Below are positions 37,852 through 39,545 of a stretch of 39,545 nucleotides of DNA, in pieces; positions within the stretch are counted from its first letter, which is position 1, and every line of letters starts with the position of its first letter. The DNA comes from an uncultured Clostridia bacterium (GTDB lineage: Bacteria; Bacillota; Clostridia; Christensenellales; UBA1242): contig CANQYX010000007.1 of assembly GCA_947628205.1 (NCBI GenBank), forward strand, positions 1 through 39,545, read 5' to 3'. Both the position numbers and the translations under genes were made by a program. The notes beneath the pieces are model-generated. The model was not told where the DNA came from. It ran no database searches and saw only the letters and a program-made list of their open reading frames with translations.

Positions 37852-37857
37852 AAAAAC

Positions 37858-37863
37858 ATTATA
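37858..37863 (-). promoter_or_regulatory. -10 element directly abutting the macrodomain start codon
   Basis: Minus strand TTGAAA-16 nt-TATAAT-gttttt-ATG. Confidence 0.5.
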
Positions 37864-37955
37864 CACAAAACGCCAAAAATTTCAAAATTTTTATCGCTTT
37901 AATTTTTCATTAACAAAAATTAACAACAAACTAAAATTTTTAATAAATAAAATGT

Positions 37956-39056
37956 ATGGATAAAAAAATTTGTGTTTATGCTATAAGCAAAAATGAAATT
38001 AAATTTGTGGATAGGTGGTACAATTCGGTTAAAGAGGCAGATTATGTTTGCGTGTTGGACACGGGCAGCACGGACGGGACGTATGAAAAATTTAAAGAAC
38101 TTGGCGTTATTACAAAGCAAAAAAAGTATAAAAATTTTCGTTTCGATGTGGCGCGCAACGACAGCATGGCACTTATTCCGCCCGACACTGACATTTGCGT
38201 TTGCATAGATATTGACGAATATTTTGAGGCGGGCTGGGCAAAAATTTTGCGCGAAAATTGGTGCGAAAACACCGGCCGCGTTAGATATCGCTACACTTGG
38301 AATTTTAACCCAGATGGTAGCGAGGGCGTGGTGTTTATGGCGGACAAAATTCACAAGGCGGGCGCGTACAATTGGAAATATCCGGTGCATGAAGTTTTGT
38401 CGCCCACAACAAGCGGAAAACTCGAATTTTTAGACCTGCCGCAAATTCAACTCAACCACAAGGCAGACAACACAAAATCTCGCAAAAGTTATTTGCCGCT
38501 GTTGGAATTGTCGGTTAAAGAAAATCCGCAAGATGACCGCAATATGCACTATCTCGGCCGCGAATATATGTTTGCCGGCGAATATGACAAGGCAATTGAA
38601 ACGCTAAACCGCCACCTAAATTTGCCCAGTGCAAACTGGGATATTGAACGATGTGCGAGTTTGCGCTATATTGCCAAATGCCACAAGCAAAAAGGCGAAA
38701 AAGTTAGCCAAGAAAGCGCCCTATTCCGCGCAATTTTGGAGTGCAATTACGTACGCGAGCCATATTTTGAATTGGGCATCTTTTATTTTGAACAAAATGA
38801 ATTTTTAAAGGCCGCTTTTGTATTCAGCGAAATGCTAAAAATTGAAAATCGCTATTTAAACTATATGTCCGCGCCCATTTGTTGGGGCAGCGCGCCTTAC
38901 GATTATTTGTCTATTTGTTATTTCCAAATTGGCGAATTGAAAAAGGCAGTTTCCGCAATAGAAACTGCCATAAAATTAAGCCCGAACGACGACCGCTTAA
39001 AACAAAACCGCCAAATTTTTATAGATAAATTTAACGAATTAAATACCAAAGATTAA
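37956..39056 (+). CDS. Family 2 glycosyltransferase with C-terminal TPR repeats
   Basis: CVYAISKNEIKFVDRWYNSVKEADYVCVLDTGSTDGT...FDVARNDSMALIPPDTDICVCIDIDEYF (GT-A fold, DxD-like) followed by TPR-like helices (YLGREYMFAGEYDKAIETLNRHL, ELGIFYFEQNEFLKAAFVFSEML). Confidence 0.9.
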   Translation: MDKKICVYAISKNEIKFVDRWYNSVKEADYVCVLDTGSTDGTYEKFKELGVITKQKKYKNFRFDVARNDSMALIPPDTDICVCIDIDEYFEAGWAKILRENWCENTGRVRYRYTWNFNPDGSEGVVFMADKIHKAGAYNWKYPVHEVLSPTTSGKLEFLDLPQIQLNHKADNTKSRKSYLPLLELSVKENPQDDRNMHYLGREYMFAGEYDKAIETLNRHLNLPSANWDIERCASLRYIAKCHKQKGEKVSQESALFRAILECNYVREPYFELGIFYFEQNEFLKAAFVFSEMLKIENRYLNYMSAPICWGSAPYDYLSICYFQIGELKKAVSAIETAIKLSPNDDRLKQNRQIFIDKFNELNTKD

Positions 39057-39068
39057 TTGTTTTTGGTC

Positions 39069-39200
39069 GTCATACCGAGCGGAACAAATGGCGAGATACA
39101 CTCCACGCGCTTGCGCTTGGTCGGTATGACATACGCCATTTGTGTAGTCGAGTGTATCTCAAGGTCCTCGCGCGAACACTTCGTTTCGCTCAACATGACA
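39069..39200. repeat. Compound dispersed inverted repeat
   Basis: GTCATACCGA/TCGGTATGAC, CAAATGGCG/CGCCATTTG (39085-39093/39134-39142), GAGATACACTC/GAGTGTATCTC (39093-39103/39150-39160). Confidence 0.8.
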
Positions 39201-39201
39201 A

Positions 39202-39226
39202 AAAAAGTGGCGCGCTGCCACTTTTT
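39202..39226 (-). terminator. Terminator for the truncated ABC gene (usable in both directions)
   Basis: AAAAAGTGGC-gcgct-GCCACTTTTT. Confidence 0.85.
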
Positions 39227-39254
39227 ATATGAATTTACAATAATTGCCGCCACC

Positions 39255-39545
39255 TTAAATATTTTCTGCCAAAAACATGGTTTTGAAAGATTTGTTGCGT
39301 TTGTATAGTTCGTCAAATGTGCCAACATCCACAATTTCGCCGTTTTCGAGATAGAAAATTTTGTCAACATTTTTAATGGTGGTCAATCTGTGCGCCACAA
39401 TGACGATTGTGGACTTGCCCTTAATGTTATCTATGCTTTGCTTAATGTGGTTTTGCGCGAGATTGTCAAGCGAACTTGTGCTTTCGTCAAACAAAATTAT
39501 GCTAGATTTTTTAAGCAATGCGCGAGCAATTGCAAGGCGTTGTTT
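39255..39545 (-). CDS. ABC transporter ATP-binding protein (exporter type), partial, runs off the right edge
   Basis: KQRLAIARALLKKSSIILFDESTSSLDNLAQNHIKQSIDNIKGKSTIVIVAHRLTTIKNVDKIFYLENGEIVDVGTFDELY: end of signature motif, Walker B, D-loop and H-loop. Confidence 0.95.
   Translation of the reverse strand, partial: KQRLAIARALLKKSSIILFDESTSSLDNLAQNHIKQSIDNIKGKSTIVIVAHRLTTIKNVDKIFYLENGEIVDVGTFDELYKRNKSFKTMFLAENI

Overview
AT-rich window, probably from an endospore-forming Clostridia-like genome because it encodes a convincing SpoIIID. Left end: rplJ-rplL (L10, L7/L12) on the minus strand. A putative L10-leader-type attenuator precedes them, and their leader and intergenic space hold unusually dense modular hairpin repeats. 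The middle is dominated by two giant putative surface lipoproteins on the minus strand. One is 7106 aa with dozens of GLUG-like G-G-L-x-G repeats and one isolated hydrophobic hairpin near its C-terminus. The other is 2640 aa with a Big2-like domain, tandem Fn3/Ig-like modules and a C-terminal GLUG-like block. SpoIIID and a WG-repeat-like protein lie between them. Right end: cysS, a small hypothetical protein, a degenerate Zn-type macrodomain protein, a GT2-TPR glycosyltransferase and a truncated ABC exporter ATPase. The most unusual non-coding signals are a 73-nt four-stem cloverleaf palindrome at 1957-2029 and several dispersed hairpin families whose copies differ by compensatory base changes. 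All family assignments come from reading the sequence; no searches were run.
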